47,229 nucleotides of DNA from an uncultured Mailhella sp. (GTDB lineage: Bacteria > Desulfobacterota > Desulfovibrionia > Desulfovibrionales > Desulfovibrionaceae), in assembly GCF_947631555.1 (NCBI RefSeq), contig NZ_CANRLT010000009.1, positions 1 through 47,229 on the forward strand. Reading direction: 5' to 3'. The notes under the pieces were generated by a model that saw only the letters and a program-made list of their open reading frames with translations, was not told where the DNA came from and searched no databases. Shown piece by piece: positions 1-8,297 of the stretch (its first letter is position 1; each line of letters opens with the position of its first letter). A program made the position numbers and the translations under genes.

Positions 1-1
1 T

Positions 2-67
2 CTGGCGTTGTTTCAGCGATTTCGCGTTAACGGCAAGATCGAAGAACTTTTATCATTATTAAAGTGA
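2..67 (+). CDS. C-terminal end of an unidentified protein (cut by window edge)
   Basis: An open frame enters from the left edge and runs 21 codons to a TGA at 65-67, ending in a Leu-rich stretch (EELLSLLK). No family can be assigned from this tail. The neighbouring DUF927 remnant suggests it belonged to a mobile element, but that is inference. The frame could also be open by chance. Confidence 0.25.
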   Translation: MALFQRFRVNGKIEELLSLLK

Positions 68-421
68 TACTCTCAAACAAATACCCACGTGGACACCCAC
101 AAAAATTGTTGGTAGATTTGCAGATACCAATACCATGGCACCATTTTGGCACGGCGAAATACCAACAGACTACAAATCTTCTTTGAATTCAAATGGATGG
201 AGGTGGATTTTTTTTGGTTTTTTGTTGCTCGTTCAGCACTCGGAGCGTCTCGGCCACCACGAAACAGCCCATAAGCCCATGCTCCTGCGCGGACAGGTGA
301 CGCGCTATGCCCGCATCACAGGCCGCGTGAAATATGATACAGTTGCGGGATTAACCGAAGCTTTGACACCGGTGCAGACAACGCATTTTGCCGCTGTTAC
401 TCTGCCGGATGACATTAATCC

Positions 422-865
422 GTGCATCACGGCGATCTGTACCGCACCGCCGGAACCCTGGACGGCTGGAAGGAGATAGCCGCACTCTCCATCGGCCATT
501 CCCGTTTGAGCTTCGCCCTGTGCGCGGCCTTCGCCGGGCCTCTGCTGCGTCTGGCCGGTCTGGAAGGCGGAGGTTTCAGCTTCGAGGGAGCTTCGTCATC
601 GGGCAAGACAACGGCCCTTCAGATTGCCGCGTCCGTCTGGGGCGGCCCGGAACGCATCCGAAGCTGGCGCGCCACGGACAACGGCCTTGAGAACATCGCT
701 ATCCTGCACAACGACAATGTGCTGGTTCTGGATGAAGTCGGACAGGTCAACGGGCGCATCCTGGCCGAATGCGCCTACATGCTGGCCAACGGTCAGGGCA
801 AGGGACGCTCCAGCCGCGAAGGCAATCTTCGCAAATCCCAATCCTGGTGCTTGCTCTTTCTTTCC
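422..865 (+). pseudogene. DUF927-type mobile-element ATPase, internal fragment
   Basis: The frame encodes about 148 residues of a DUF927 protein, a primase/helicase-associated ATPase carried by phages and integrative elements. Visible landmarks are [21 protein letters not shown], a Walker A ([12 protein letters not shown]), [17 protein letters not shown], a Walker B (VLVLDEVGQ) and [19 protein letters not shown] text ([13 protein letters not shown]). A stop at 416-418 precedes the frame and there is no credible start. After LLFLS (about 865) the expected continuation is replaced by unrelated sequence. Both ends are therefore missing, and this is a decayed remnant. The region 68-421 holds no supportable gene. 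The fragment is GC-rich like the rest of the left part. Confidence 0.75.
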
Positions 866-905
866 AGATGTAGCGTTTCCGGGCACTTGGCGTCGAAACA
901 AAGAC

Positions 906-939
906 AGCCGCGTCCGGCCTTCTTGTTCCGGACGCGGCT
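906..939 (-). terminator. Rho-independent terminator of the flavoprotein/TRAP operon
   Basis: A perfect 12-bp inverted repeat (AGCCGCGTCCGG and its complement) surrounds a 10-nt loop. It lies 21 nt past the stop of the minus-strand flavoprotein at 960. Read on the minus strand, it is followed by the T-rich GTCTTTGTTTC. Confidence 0.75.
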
Positions 940-959
940 ATGGTGCAGTCATTCTCCTC

Positions 960-2648
960 TTATACCCTGGTATTACGCCATGACGTTACGATGGTACCAT
1001 CATCCTTTCTGGTAATATCCAGCATTTTTTCCGCCAACAGGGGATTGGTAAAGGTAAAGTCGGAGCGTTTGTGGCTGCCTCTGGTTTCCTTGCGTTCCAG
1101 TGCCGAACGCATGATACATTCCGCGCAGTCGAAAAGGTCGAGAACCTCTGCCGCTCGCATGAGCGTATGCGAACAGGAGGTCTTCAGGTTGTTCTTCGTC
1201 TCTTCGCGCAGCTGAGCAAGATAGGTCAGCCCCGTATTGAGAAGGCTCTCGGAGCGCACCTTGTAGGGGCCTACGTTGGCGTAGTCACTCATGATCTGCG
1301 TAAGGGCGATGTTGGCCTCCTGCCAGGAAGCGCCTTCCGTGCGTTCCATAAAGGAAGAAAGCAGCTCCATCTTGGCCCTGATGACAGGATGGTCTGCAAG
1401 GTTTCCGGCTGCCTCGGGCACAAGGGCCGCAGAGGCTGCTGCGGCGCGTCCTGCGCGCCAGCCCATCCATGCTGCGAGACCGAGTCCGCATCCTGCGTTG
1501 CCTACCATATCGCCAGCAGCATAAAGTCCGGGCACGGAGGTCAGACCATCCTTGTCCACGTCAAGGCCGCGGCCGTGCAGGATGGGTTCGAAACGGGTAA
1601 ACTCCACGGCGTGCTTCGCTGGATCGATACCCTTGTCGTCCATGTAGGCGATGAGTGCGGAAAGTCCCTCATCGAACATGGCCTTGCGCATATAGGCCAG
1701 CGTTTCCGGAGTATTTTCCGAGCAGTCGAGATAGGCTGGTCCGCGGCCGTTCTGCATGACATCGATGAACGCAGAGTTCCAGATGTCGGAAGTCACGTCG
1801 CCGTATTCAGGATCGGGTTTGGTGACAAAAGGTCCGAGCGGACGGCCGTCGGGATAGCGGTAAACGCCGATCCATGTGGCCTTGCCTGCACGCTGTATAT
1901 ATTTGGTGCCCGCATGGGTGTAGGGTATCTCCATGTTCACCATGCTCGCGCCGATACGCCAGCCCAGGGCCTGTCCTCCGGCATTGTTGGGACAGTGAGC
2001 CGTATTGAACAGATAGTTGGGAGTGGAACCGTTAACATACAGGCGATGGGTCAGCCCTGTGGACAGGATGACACAGGGAGTCTTGACGAGAACAAAGGAA
2101 GGTTCCGTCTTTGTGGCATCAATGGCAAGGACGCCGCAGACACGGCCGTTTTCCTTGGCGAGTTCTACCACAGGATGGTGATTGAGGACGGTGACACCGT
2201 GTTTTTTCATCTGTTCGGCGAGGACGGCTTTCTGTTTGCGACCGTCGAATTTCAGGAACGCACGGGGCTTGCCGGGAAGGGCGTGCCCTTCGAAGTTCCA
2301 ATGTCCCAGAGGGCGCATGTTGATGCCCCATTCCTCCCATTTTTTTACGATGTCGAAACTTTCCAGAAGATGCAGGCGCATGAGATCCACATCCTTGGCC
2401 TGCCCGACAAGACTGTTCATGAGCGCATTGAGTACCGGTTCGACATCGCTGCCGTGTACTTCAGGGCAGTAGCAGGAGAAGTGATCGTTGCCCGTGGCTC
2501 CCGAGCCGGAACGCCTTACGTGGCATTTCTCCAGCACGAGTACACGTTTTGCACCGGCTTCGCTGGCGGCAATGGCTGCCATGGGACCGCCTATACCGCC
2601 GCCTACAATAACGACGTCAGCTTCGAGAGTCCTGGAAATAGAGAGCAT
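960..2648 (-). CDS. FAD-dependent oxidoreductase (fumarate reductase/AprA-like flavoprotein), copy 1
   Basis: 562 aa flavoprotein of the succinate dehydrogenase/fumarate reductase/APS-reductase-alpha superfamily. The N-terminus shows the dinucleotide fold [11 protein letters not shown] (residues 11-21), followed by [13 protein letters not shown] (about 45-57). A second FAD-contact segment near residue 385 reads [13 protein letters not shown]. The C-terminal part carries the helical domain of the family. There is no signal peptide, so it acts in the cytoplasm. It is shorter than AprA (about 660 aa) and not close enough to be called AprA. The start overlaps the stop of the upstream ferredoxin gene by 1 nt (TAATG), so the two are translationally coupled and probably form a complex. 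It is about the same length as the flavoprotein at 2960-4642 and clearly a paralogue. Substrate unknown; an enoate or other organic reductase/dehydrogenase fed by the TRAP transporter is an inference. Confidence 0.85.
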   Translation of the reverse strand: MLSISRTLEADVVIVGGGIGGPMAAIAASEAGAKRVLVLEKCHVRRSGSGATGNDHFSCYCPEVHGSDVEPVLNALMNSLVGQAKDVDLMRLHLLESFDIVKKWEEWGINMRPLGHWNFEGHALPGKPRAFLKFDGRKQKAVLAEQMKKHGVTVLNHHPVVELAKENGRVCGVLAIDATKTEPSFVLVKTPCVILSTGLTHRLYVNGSTPNYLFNTAHCPNNAGGQALGWRIGASMVNMEIPYTHAGTKYIQRAGKATWIGVYRYPDGRPLGPFVTKPDPEYGDVTSDIWNSAFIDVMQNGRGPAYLDCSENTPETLAYMRKAMFDEGLSALIAYMDDKGIDPAKHAVEFTRFEPILHGRGLDVDKDGLTSVPGLYAAGDMVGNAGCGLGLAAWMGWRAGRAAAASAALVPEAAGNLADHPVIRAKMELLSSFMERTEGASWQEANIALTQIMSDYANVGPYKVRSESLLNTGLTYLAQLREETKNNLKTSCSHTLMRAAEVLDLFDCAECIMRSALERKETRGSHKRSDFTFTNPLLAEKMLDITRKDDGTIVTSWRNTRV

Positions 2649-2896
2649 TACTTTGCCTCCCGTGGCTTGAGTGTGTCGGCGTCAACGTGCAGGAGCATAT
2701 ACGCCAGAGGTATACGAAGGGTGACGGCTCCCTTTGGACAGTCGATCACGCAGGAATCGCAGTGCCAGCACTCATCGGGAAATTTGACCCGTGGTACAGT
2801 ATCCACAGAGCGGTCGAACACAAAGATATTGGAGTTGCAGATGTCCACGCAGGTTCCGCAGCCCACGCATTTGTTGCGGTCAATGATAGGGGGCAT
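2648..2896 (-). CDS. Small 2x[4Fe-4S] ferredoxin (AprB-like), copy 1
   Basis: 82 aa. Two complete CxxCxxCxxxC motifs are visible: Cys10/13/16/20 and Cys43/46/49/53, the second inside DECWHCDSCVIDC. This matches the iron-sulfur half of AprB-type proteins. The tail (LRIPLAYMLLHVDADTL) is shared with the second ferredoxin at 4652-4882. The start is supported by AGGAGAAAATC ahead of ATG. Position between the two flavoprotein genes, with a 1-nt overlap with the downstream one, implies that it passes electrons to or from that flavoprotein. Confidence 0.88.
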   Translation of the reverse strand: MPPIIDRNKCVGCGTCVDICNSNIFVFDRSVDTVPRVKFPDECWHCDSCVIDCPKGAVTLRIPLAYMLLHVDADTLKPREAK

Positions 2897-2959
2897 GATT
2901 TTCTCCTGTGCCTGTGAAAAGAAAAAAGGCGGCCCTGCACAGAGCAGGGCCTCTGGCCG

Positions 2960-4642
2960 TCAGTTCCAGCGTTGACGCCATTGCTTACAGACCCGGCCGT
3001 CTTCCTGCCAGACGTTCAGGAACTTGTCCGCCAGCAGGGGATTGGTGAACGTGTAGTCGGAACGCATGTGCATTCCACGGGTTTCCTTGCGTTCCAGCGC
3101 CGCGTGCATGATGATTTCACCGTTGTCCATGAGGTCGAGTGTTTCAATGGCGCGCATGAGGCTGTGAGCATCGGGAACAGCGATTTCAGAGAGGGCGTTT
3201 TTGCGCAGGTCGGCCATATATTTCAGACCGGCGGTGAGCAGTGTGGCCGAACGCAGGCGGTGCGGCCCGGCAGCGGCATAGGAATCCATGATTTGCTGAA
3301 GCGCAAGGTTGGCTTCCTTCCAGGCTGCACCATGGTCGCGTTCAAACAAACTGCTGTATAAGGCTGCGCGTTCCTCAACCCAGGGTGAATGCTCCACGTC
3401 CTTGAATCCGCAGGACGAGGCTGCTGTGCCCGCATGTCCGCCGGCTATCCAGCCATAGACGGCGGCTCCGGCGATGTCGGCCCGGAAGTTGCCCACCATA
3501 TCGCCCGCGGCGTACAGCCCGGGGACGGAAGTCTGCCCGTCGATGTCGATTTCAAGACCGCGTCCGATGAGGTGCGGTTCGTACTGCATAAACTCCACAG
3601 CGTGCCTGGAAACGTCCAGACCAGTGCGCTCCATGTAGTCAACCAGTGCGGTCAACCCTTCACTGATCATGCCTTCCTTCATGAAGGCGAGATCTTCGGG
3701 ACCGGTTTTCGTGCAGTCGATATAGGCCGGGCCGCTGCCGTTGAGCAGCACATCTGTGTAGGCGGAATTCCAGACATCGCAGGTGATGTCGCCCACATAA
3801 CGGGTGGCCTTGTCCACAAAGGGGCCGAGCAGCTTGCCGTCAGGATACTTGTAGACGCCGATCCATGTGGACTTTCCGGCGCGGGCGAAGAACTTCGGTC
3901 CGGCGTGGCGGTTGGGCAGTTCCATGTTCACCATCTTTGCACCGATGCGCCATGCCTGAGCCTGCGCCGCTCCCGCACAGGAGGGACAGAACGCGGTGTT
4001 GAAAGGCCAGCCCGGAGAGCCGGCGGCAGGATACAGCCGGTTGGCCGTTCCCGTGGAAAGGATGACCTTTTTCGCCCGGATGAGCGTGAAGGAGGGGACG
4101 TCTCCCGTAACGTCCAGCGTGAGTGCCCCCGCGATTTCCCCGTCCGCCTTGACAAGGTCGATGACCGGGTGATGATTGAGTATCTTCACTCCTTCTTTCT
4201 TCGCCTGGCGGGTGAGTACCTGCTTCTGGTTGTGGCCGTCGTATTTCAGGAAGATGCGGGGCCGCCCAGGGAAAGCGTGCCCCATGAATTCATAGTCGTC
4301 TCCGAAGGGCTTCATATTGATGCCCCATTCGTGCCAGCGATCCACCATATGGATGGATTCCAGCAGAAAACGGCGGGACAGTTTCGCATCGTGCCAGGGG
4401 CCAAGCAGACTGTTCAGCAATTCCTTGAGGATGACGTCCACGTTTTCGCCGTGGGCCTTGGGATAATAGCAGGTGAAATGGTCATTCCCTGTGGCTCCGG
4501 AACCGGAACGGCGGGTATCGGCTTTTTCGGCAACGAGCGTGGAGGCGCCCGCACGGGCTGAAGCGATGGCTGCGCAGAGGCCGCCGATGCCGCCTCCCAC
4601 GATCAGGACGTCTGTGGAAATGGGATCGTTGAATTTCAGCAT
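2960..4642 (-). CDS. FAD-dependent oxidoreductase (fumarate reductase/AprA-like flavoprotein), copy 2
   Basis: 560 aa paralogue of the flavoprotein at 960-2648. It has the same landmarks: [11 protein letters not shown] (11-21), [13 protein letters not shown] (about 44-56), the NMKPFGDDYEF region, and [11 protein letters not shown] near residue 385. The start follows an AGGAGACTGCC ribosome site 9 nt after the stop of its own ferredoxin. The two copies differ throughout, and around the FAD-binding C-terminal loop one has [12 protein letters not shown] where the other has GNFRADIAGAAVY. They are therefore likely specialised rather than a recent duplication. Predicted cytoplasmic. Two consecutive ferredoxin-flavoprotein modules could make a heteromeric complex or two enzymes acting in sequence. 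Confidence 0.85.
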   Translation of the reverse strand: MLKFNDPISTDVLIVGGGIGGLCAAIASARAGASTLVAEKADTRRSGSGATGNDHFTCYYPKAHGENVDVILKELLNSLLGPWHDAKLSRRFLLESIHMVDRWHEWGINMKPFGDDYEFMGHAFPGRPRIFLKYDGHNQKQVLTRQAKKEGVKILNHHPVIDLVKADGEIAGALTLDVTGDVPSFTLIRAKKVILSTGTANRLYPAAGSPGWPFNTAFCPSCAGAAQAQAWRIGAKMVNMELPNRHAGPKFFARAGKSTWIGVYKYPDGKLLGPFVDKATRYVGDITCDVWNSAYTDVLLNGSGPAYIDCTKTGPEDLAFMKEGMISEGLTALVDYMERTGLDVSRHAVEFMQYEPHLIGRGLEIDIDGQTSVPGLYAAGDMVGNFRADIAGAAVYGWIAGGHAGTAASSCGFKDVEHSPWVEERAALYSSLFERDHGAAWKEANLALQQIMDSYAAAGPHRLRSATLLTAGLKYMADLRKNALSEIAVPDAHSLMRAIETLDLMDNGEIIMHAALERKETRGMHMRSDYTFTNPLLADKFLNVWQEDGRVCKQWRQRWN

Positions 4643-4651
4643 GGCAGTCTC

Positions 4652-4882
4652 CTATTCGTGCAGGGTGTCTGCATCGACATGCAGCACCATATAGTTGAGG
4701 GGAAGGCGCAGTTCCACGGCTTTGACCGGACAGTCAAGGACACAGGCATTGCAGTGCCAGCATTCTTCGGGATAGGCGACCTGAGGAACCTGGCCTTTTT
4801 CCTGTTTGAAGAGATTCATGGGGCATATGGTTGCACACATGCCGCAATGGGTACAGCGATCAGCATGGATGAATGGGGGCAT
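4652..4882 (-). CDS. Small 2x[4Fe-4S] ferredoxin (AprB-like), copy 2
   Basis: 76 aa, starting at the ATG at 4882 behind AGGAGAAGTCT; the longer open frame upstream is read-through of the TRAP gene's shadow. The motifs are Cys10/13/16/20 and Cys41/44/47/51 (ECWHCNACVLDC), both bracketing [4Fe-4S] clusters. The C-terminus PLNYMVLHVDADTL is nearly the same as in the other ferredoxin. It sits 23 nt after the TRAP permease gene and 9 nt before flavoprotein copy 2, in one operon. Confidence 0.88.
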   Translation of the reverse strand: MPPFIHADRCTHCGMCATICPMNLFKQEKGQVPQVAYPEECWHCNACVLDCPVKAVELRLPLNYMVLHVDADTLHE

Positions 4883-4905
4883 AGACTTCTCCTTGTGCGT
4901 TTTGC

Positions 4906-6813
4906 CTACATGAGGCTGGGAATAAAAAGCGAGATGGGCGGGAAGGCGATGATAAGCCCGAGGCAGAAGAACAGTGCGAGAACAAAAGGCGTGGCTGCAC
5001 GAAAAACCAGGCCAAGAGGCACGTCTGCGATACCCTTCATGACGAACAGGTTGATGCCGAAGGGCGGCGTTATGGAAGCCATGTTGTTCAGGATGGCGAA
5101 AATGACGCCGAACCATACCAGATCCCAATGGAAACTTTTGGCGATGGGCAGGAAGATGGGGACGGTGATAAGGATGAGCGGGATGGCCGGAAGGAAGCAG
5201 CCCAGAATACACATGACGAGAATGATGACAAGCATGATAATCATGGGAGCCACCCCCAGCGAAGCGATGGAGCCGGCAAGCATGGTAGGCATACGGGACA
5301 TGGTCATGAAATAGCCCAGAATGGTCGCGCCGCCGAGCAACGTGAAGCACATGGCCGTGAACCGGCTGGATTCTTCCATGGACTTGCGGAACGTGCTCCA
5401 CTTCAGACGCCCCATGAGCACGCCAAGAATGAGCGTACCGGCGGCGCCGATGGCGCCTCCTTCCGTGGCAGTGAACAGTCCGCCGTAGATGCCGCCGATG
5501 ACCAGAATGAACAGAAGCACGATGGGCAATCCTCCCTTAAGGGTGGAGAGCCTTTCGGCGATGGGAGCCTTTTCCCGTCTGGGCGCGAGGTCAGGATTTT
5601 TCAGTACCATGAACCAGATGATGGTCATGAAGCAGAGCATGCACAGAACTCCGGGGAAGATACCGGCCATGAACAGGTCGCCGATGGACTGCTCCGCAAG
5701 TACCCCATAAAGAATAAACGTGGTGGACGGCGGAATCAGAGAACCGATGGTGCCGGAGCAGGACAGAGTGCCGAGTGCGAGTTTGTCGTCGTAGCGGGCT
5801 TTGCGCATTTCCGGCAGGGCTATGGCGGACATGGCGATGGTACCTGAAAGCGTATCGCCTACCACGGCCCCGAACAACGTGCAGGCCGCGACCGTTCCTA
5901 TGGCGAGTCCTCCGCGCATGTGGCCTATCCATGCGGTTCCCAGCCGGTAGAGATCTTCGCCGAATCTGCTGTAGTAGCAGGCGTATCCCATGAGCATGAA
6001 GGACATGAGCGGCGCCCAGGTATAGTTGGAAACCGTGTTGAACCACGAGTTGCCGAACATATTGATGCCCGCAGCCTGCCCGCGGAGTACACAAACGAAA
6101 AGCAGACCTGTGGCCATGAGTGCAAAGCCTATGGGCATCCCCAGGAAGAAAAGGGTGAACAGAAAGACAATGCCGGCAATGCCGACATACAAACTGTTCA
6201 GCCCTACAATGCGATGCGTTCCGAGCCACCATGCAAGACACAGAGGAACAACGGCGAGTCCGAGCCCGAACGCGATTTTCCTCCAGTCTGCCTGACGCAG
6301 CAGGGCGAGCAGGGACACGAGAGTATCCCGTGCCAGTGCGAGAAACAGGAGCGCTACGCCCGCTACGCCAAGATAGATGAAGGGACGCAGGGGAAGACTG
6401 AGAATCGGCGTCGCCTTCTGATTACTCATGCCATAGCGGGTCATGGCATAGATGCACATACCGATGGTGAACATCGACCACACGGTGGTGGCAAATTCGA
6501 AGGCTGCCCGCGTATCGGTGCGGAGCTTGCCGGTAAGGATGTCCATGCTGATATGGGTTTTCGTGTACTGGGCATAGCCCGTGTACGAAAAGACGATCAT
6601 GGCCATCATGAGTCCGGTAAGCTCCACGGTGCCGTCCAGCGGGTGGCCGAAGAAGTAGCGGAGAAACACATCGACAAAGGTGACGAGAACCATGAGAAAC
6701 AGAAAGAAGATGCCGAGATTGCCGCACCAGCGCAGAGGCTTTTCAATAAACGCGCTTGCAGAGCAAATGCGCTGCAACGTCGGGTAATCGCGGGGTTCCG
6801 TGGTCAGGGACAT
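4906..6813 (-). CDS. TRAP transporter permease, fused DctQ-DctM
   Basis: 635 aa. Residues about 25-190 form the small DctQ-type subunit (helices around LGIFFLFLMVLVTFVDVFLRYFF and the MMAMIVFSYTGYAQYTKTHI segment). A linker helix region leads into the large DctM-type subunit from about residue 215 (FLGMPIGFALMATGLLF, then GSLIPPSTTFILYGVLAEQSIGDLFMAGIFPG and TEGGAIGAAGTLI). Q and M are encoded separately in many TRAP systems, and in the second TRAP operon of this window, so the fusion distinguishes the two. It drives ion-gradient-dependent uptake of an organic anion delivered by the DctP encoded just upstream. It is followed at 23 nt by the ferredoxin-flavoprotein genes, so the imported compound is probably their substrate. 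Confidence 0.92.
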   Translation of the reverse strand: MSLTTEPRDYPTLQRICSASAFIEKPLRWCGNLGIFFLFLMVLVTFVDVFLRYFFGHPLDGTVELTGLMMAMIVFSYTGYAQYTKTHISMDILTGKLRTDTRAAFEFATTVWSMFTIGMCIYAMTRYGMSNQKATPILSLPLRPFIYLGVAGVALLFLALARDTLVSLLALLRQADWRKIAFGLGLAVVPLCLAWWLGTHRIVGLNSLYVGIAGIVFLFTLFFLGMPIGFALMATGLLFVCVLRGQAAGINMFGNSWFNTVSNYTWAPLMSFMLMGYACYYSRFGEDLYRLGTAWIGHMRGGLAIGTVAACTLFGAVVGDTLSGTIAMSAIALPEMRKARYDDKLALGTLSCSGTIGSLIPPSTTFILYGVLAEQSIGDLFMAGIFPGVLCMLCFMTIIWFMVLKNPDLAPRREKAPIAERLSTLKGGLPIVLLFILVIGGIYGGLFTATEGGAIGAAGTLILGVLMGRLKWSTFRKSMEESSRFTAMCFTLLGGATILGYFMTMSRMPTMLAGSIASLGVAPMIIMLVIILVMCILGCFLPAIPLILITVPIFLPIAKSFHWDLVWFGVIFAILNNMASITPPFGINLFVMKGIADVPLGLVFRAATPFVLALFFCLGLIIAFPPISLFIPSLM

Positions 6814-6862
6814 GAAAGGCTCCCGGTAAATGGAAGGGCTGGAGGAGGAGAAAACGGACAGG

Positions 6863-6896
6863 GGCTTTCCGGCCCGTGGAAACGAACCGGAAAGCC
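6863..6896 (-). promoter_or_regulatory. Intercistronic hairpin between dctP and dctQM
   Basis: A perfect 10-bp stem (GGCTTTCCGG and its complement) with a 14-nt loop lies between the dctP stop and the permease start. There is no T-run, so it is more likely an mRNA-stabilising or processing hairpin that raises the yield of the binding protein. An equivalent hairpin precedes dctQ in the second TRAP operon (33986-34011). Confidence 0.6.
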
Positions 6897-6911
6897 GGCC
6901 GAAGAGAGAGA

Positions 6912-8000
6912 CTATTTCAGAGTCTCAAGCCAGGTTTTTTGAATGAGCGAATCCTTCCACGGGATGCCGAGTTTGTGTTCCAGCTCGTAGAAGGTTTTCT
7001 TCATGTCCGCACCGGGAAGCCCTTTCTGCGTCAGGGAGTCGAACCATGCATCGACCGGAGGCTGCATGAGTTCGCGGGCCTTGGCATAGTCGGCATCGGA
7101 GAGCAGGATAAATTCCTTGCCTCCCATGTCCGCTCTCCATTTCTTGATGGCGTCGGTATCCGCCGCCTCCCAATACTTCATGAAAGCCCTGTCAGCAAAA
7201 TCGCCGGACACTTCATCCAGAATTTTGCGCAGATCCTCGGGCAGACCGTTGTATACGTCCTCATTGATAACGACGTAGAACAGGGTATTCTGTACGGAAA
7301 GATCCGTGAGGTATTTCAGGCAGTCACCGTAGCGACGGGAAACCAAAAGTTCGGGTGCAAGCGTTGTGCCTTCGATAACCCCCTGCTCCATGGCTGAATA
7401 GAGATCGGAGAGGGAGAGAGAGACCACGGTAACGCCGAGCCTTTTCAGGCGTTCGGCGATCATGGCACTGTTGGCGTTGATTTTCAGTCCCTTGAGGTCT
7501 TCGAGGGTGCGTATGGGCTTATTGGTCGTGCCGATGGTCAAGGAACCGCTGGCATGGGTGAAGAGCAGCTTTACGCCTTCAAGCTCCCTGAGGACCTGAG
7601 GATAGACCGCATACATACCTTTGACCAGTGCCGTGCCATCCGCGAGATAGAGTTCAGGCGAAGAAATGGAAAGAATGCCCTCGTGAAAGGGGAATTGGCC
7701 GAAGTTGGCTTCGTAGGCGCATTCGGTGATGTCCGCTATGCCGGACTTCACCGATTCAAAGGCTTCGGCACGCGGGCTGAGGGCTTCAGCGAAATAAGGC
7801 TCTATCTTCAGGCGGCCTCCGCTGCGTTTCTCCACTTCCTCCACCCATGCCTTAAGCGGCCCCTGCCAACGGGTATGGATGGGAGGGATGGGAAGATTGA
7901 GGCTCAGCACATACTCTGGATCCGCATGAGCGGCTGCGGGCAGCATAAAGCCCAGACAAAGCAGTACAGAGAGCAGAAATTTACCAGCCTTGTTCATCAT
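6912..8000 (-). CDS. TRAP transporter periplasmic solute-binding protein (DctP family)
   Basis: 362 aa with a signal peptide (MMNKAGKFLLSVLLCLGFMLPAAAHA, cleavage after AHA). Typical DctP segments follow: FESVKSGIADITECAYEANFGQFP, GLKINANSAMIAERLKRLGVTVVSLSLSDLYSAMEQGVIEGT, and a C-terminal helical part. The conserved Arg of DctP proteins that binds carboxylates is not placed with certainty here. The second ATG (7997) gives better spacing to GGAGGTC than the first. It is the first gene of the operon and lies about 90 nt downstream of a sigma-54 promoter. The ligand is unknown, probably a small organic acid. Confidence 0.9.
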   Translation of the reverse strand: MMNKAGKFLLSVLLCLGFMLPAAAHADPEYVLSLNLPIPPIHTRWQGPLKAWVEEVEKRSGGRLKIEPYFAEALSPRAEAFESVKSGIADITECAYEANFGQFPFHEGILSISSPELYLADGTALVKGMYAVYPQVLRELEGVKLLFTHASGSLTIGTTNKPIRTLEDLKGLKINANSAMIAERLKRLGVTVVSLSLSDLYSAMEQGVIEGTTLAPELLVSRRYGDCLKYLTDLSVQNTLFYVVINEDVYNGLPEDLRKILDEVSGDFADRAFMKYWEAADTDAIKKWRADMGGKEFILLSDADYAKARELMQPPVDAWFDSLTQKGLPGADMKKTFYELEHKLGIPWKDSLIQKTWLETLK

Positions 8001-8089
8001 GACCTCCGGGAACGTTTGGGAATACCTGCCGGGAGCAGGTTTCCTGAATGTGATAAAAAATGAATAGGCACACGATTTGTTAATAAAAT

Positions 8090-8105
8090 AGCAAGAATCA
8101 TGCCA
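8090..8105 (-). promoter_or_regulatory. Sigma-54 (-24/-12) promoter for the TRAP-flavoprotein operon
   Basis: On the minus strand the sequence TGGCATGATTCTTGCT matches the TGGCAYR-N4-TTGCW consensus with the required GG-N10-GC spacing. It points to dctP, whose start is about 90 nt downstream. The divergent neighbour at 8298 encodes a sigma-54 enhancer-binding activator, which fits. Confidence 0.82.
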
Positions 8106-8111
8106 GAAAAA

Positions 8112-8152
8112 TTTTTCAAATAATTTTACATAAATATTTGTTTTTTGAAAAA
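8112..8152. promoter_or_regulatory. Possible activator-binding inverted repeat upstream of the sigma-54 promoter
   Basis: TTTTTCAAA (8112-8120) and its complement TTTGAAAAA (8144-8152) flank a very AT-rich stretch that also contains CAAATA...TATTTG. The location just upstream of the -24/-12 element suits an enhancer or IHF-bending region. AT-rich repeats of this size can occur by chance. Confidence 0.3.
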
Positions 8153-8297
8153 AGATGGTTGCTGGATTTTCATGATGTTATTATAAAAACGCAAAGCAAT
8201 TTAAGCATAAAAATCAGACTCTGCGGGAAGGACGCCATTGGGAGGGACGCCATCCTTCAGTCTGACGGCTCCAACACGGCAGGGGAGGAAACAAGGC

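Noticed and set aside
1071..2975. 634-codon open frame on the plus strand
   Set aside because: It lies antisense to the flavoprotein and ferredoxin genes and has no family motifs; a GC-rich shadow frame.
960..4882. Calling the flavoprotein-ferredoxin pairs AprAB (APS reductase)
   Set aside because: The flavoproteins are about 100 residues shorter than AprA, occur as two diverged copies, and sit in a sigma-54 TRAP operon instead of with sat or qmo genes.
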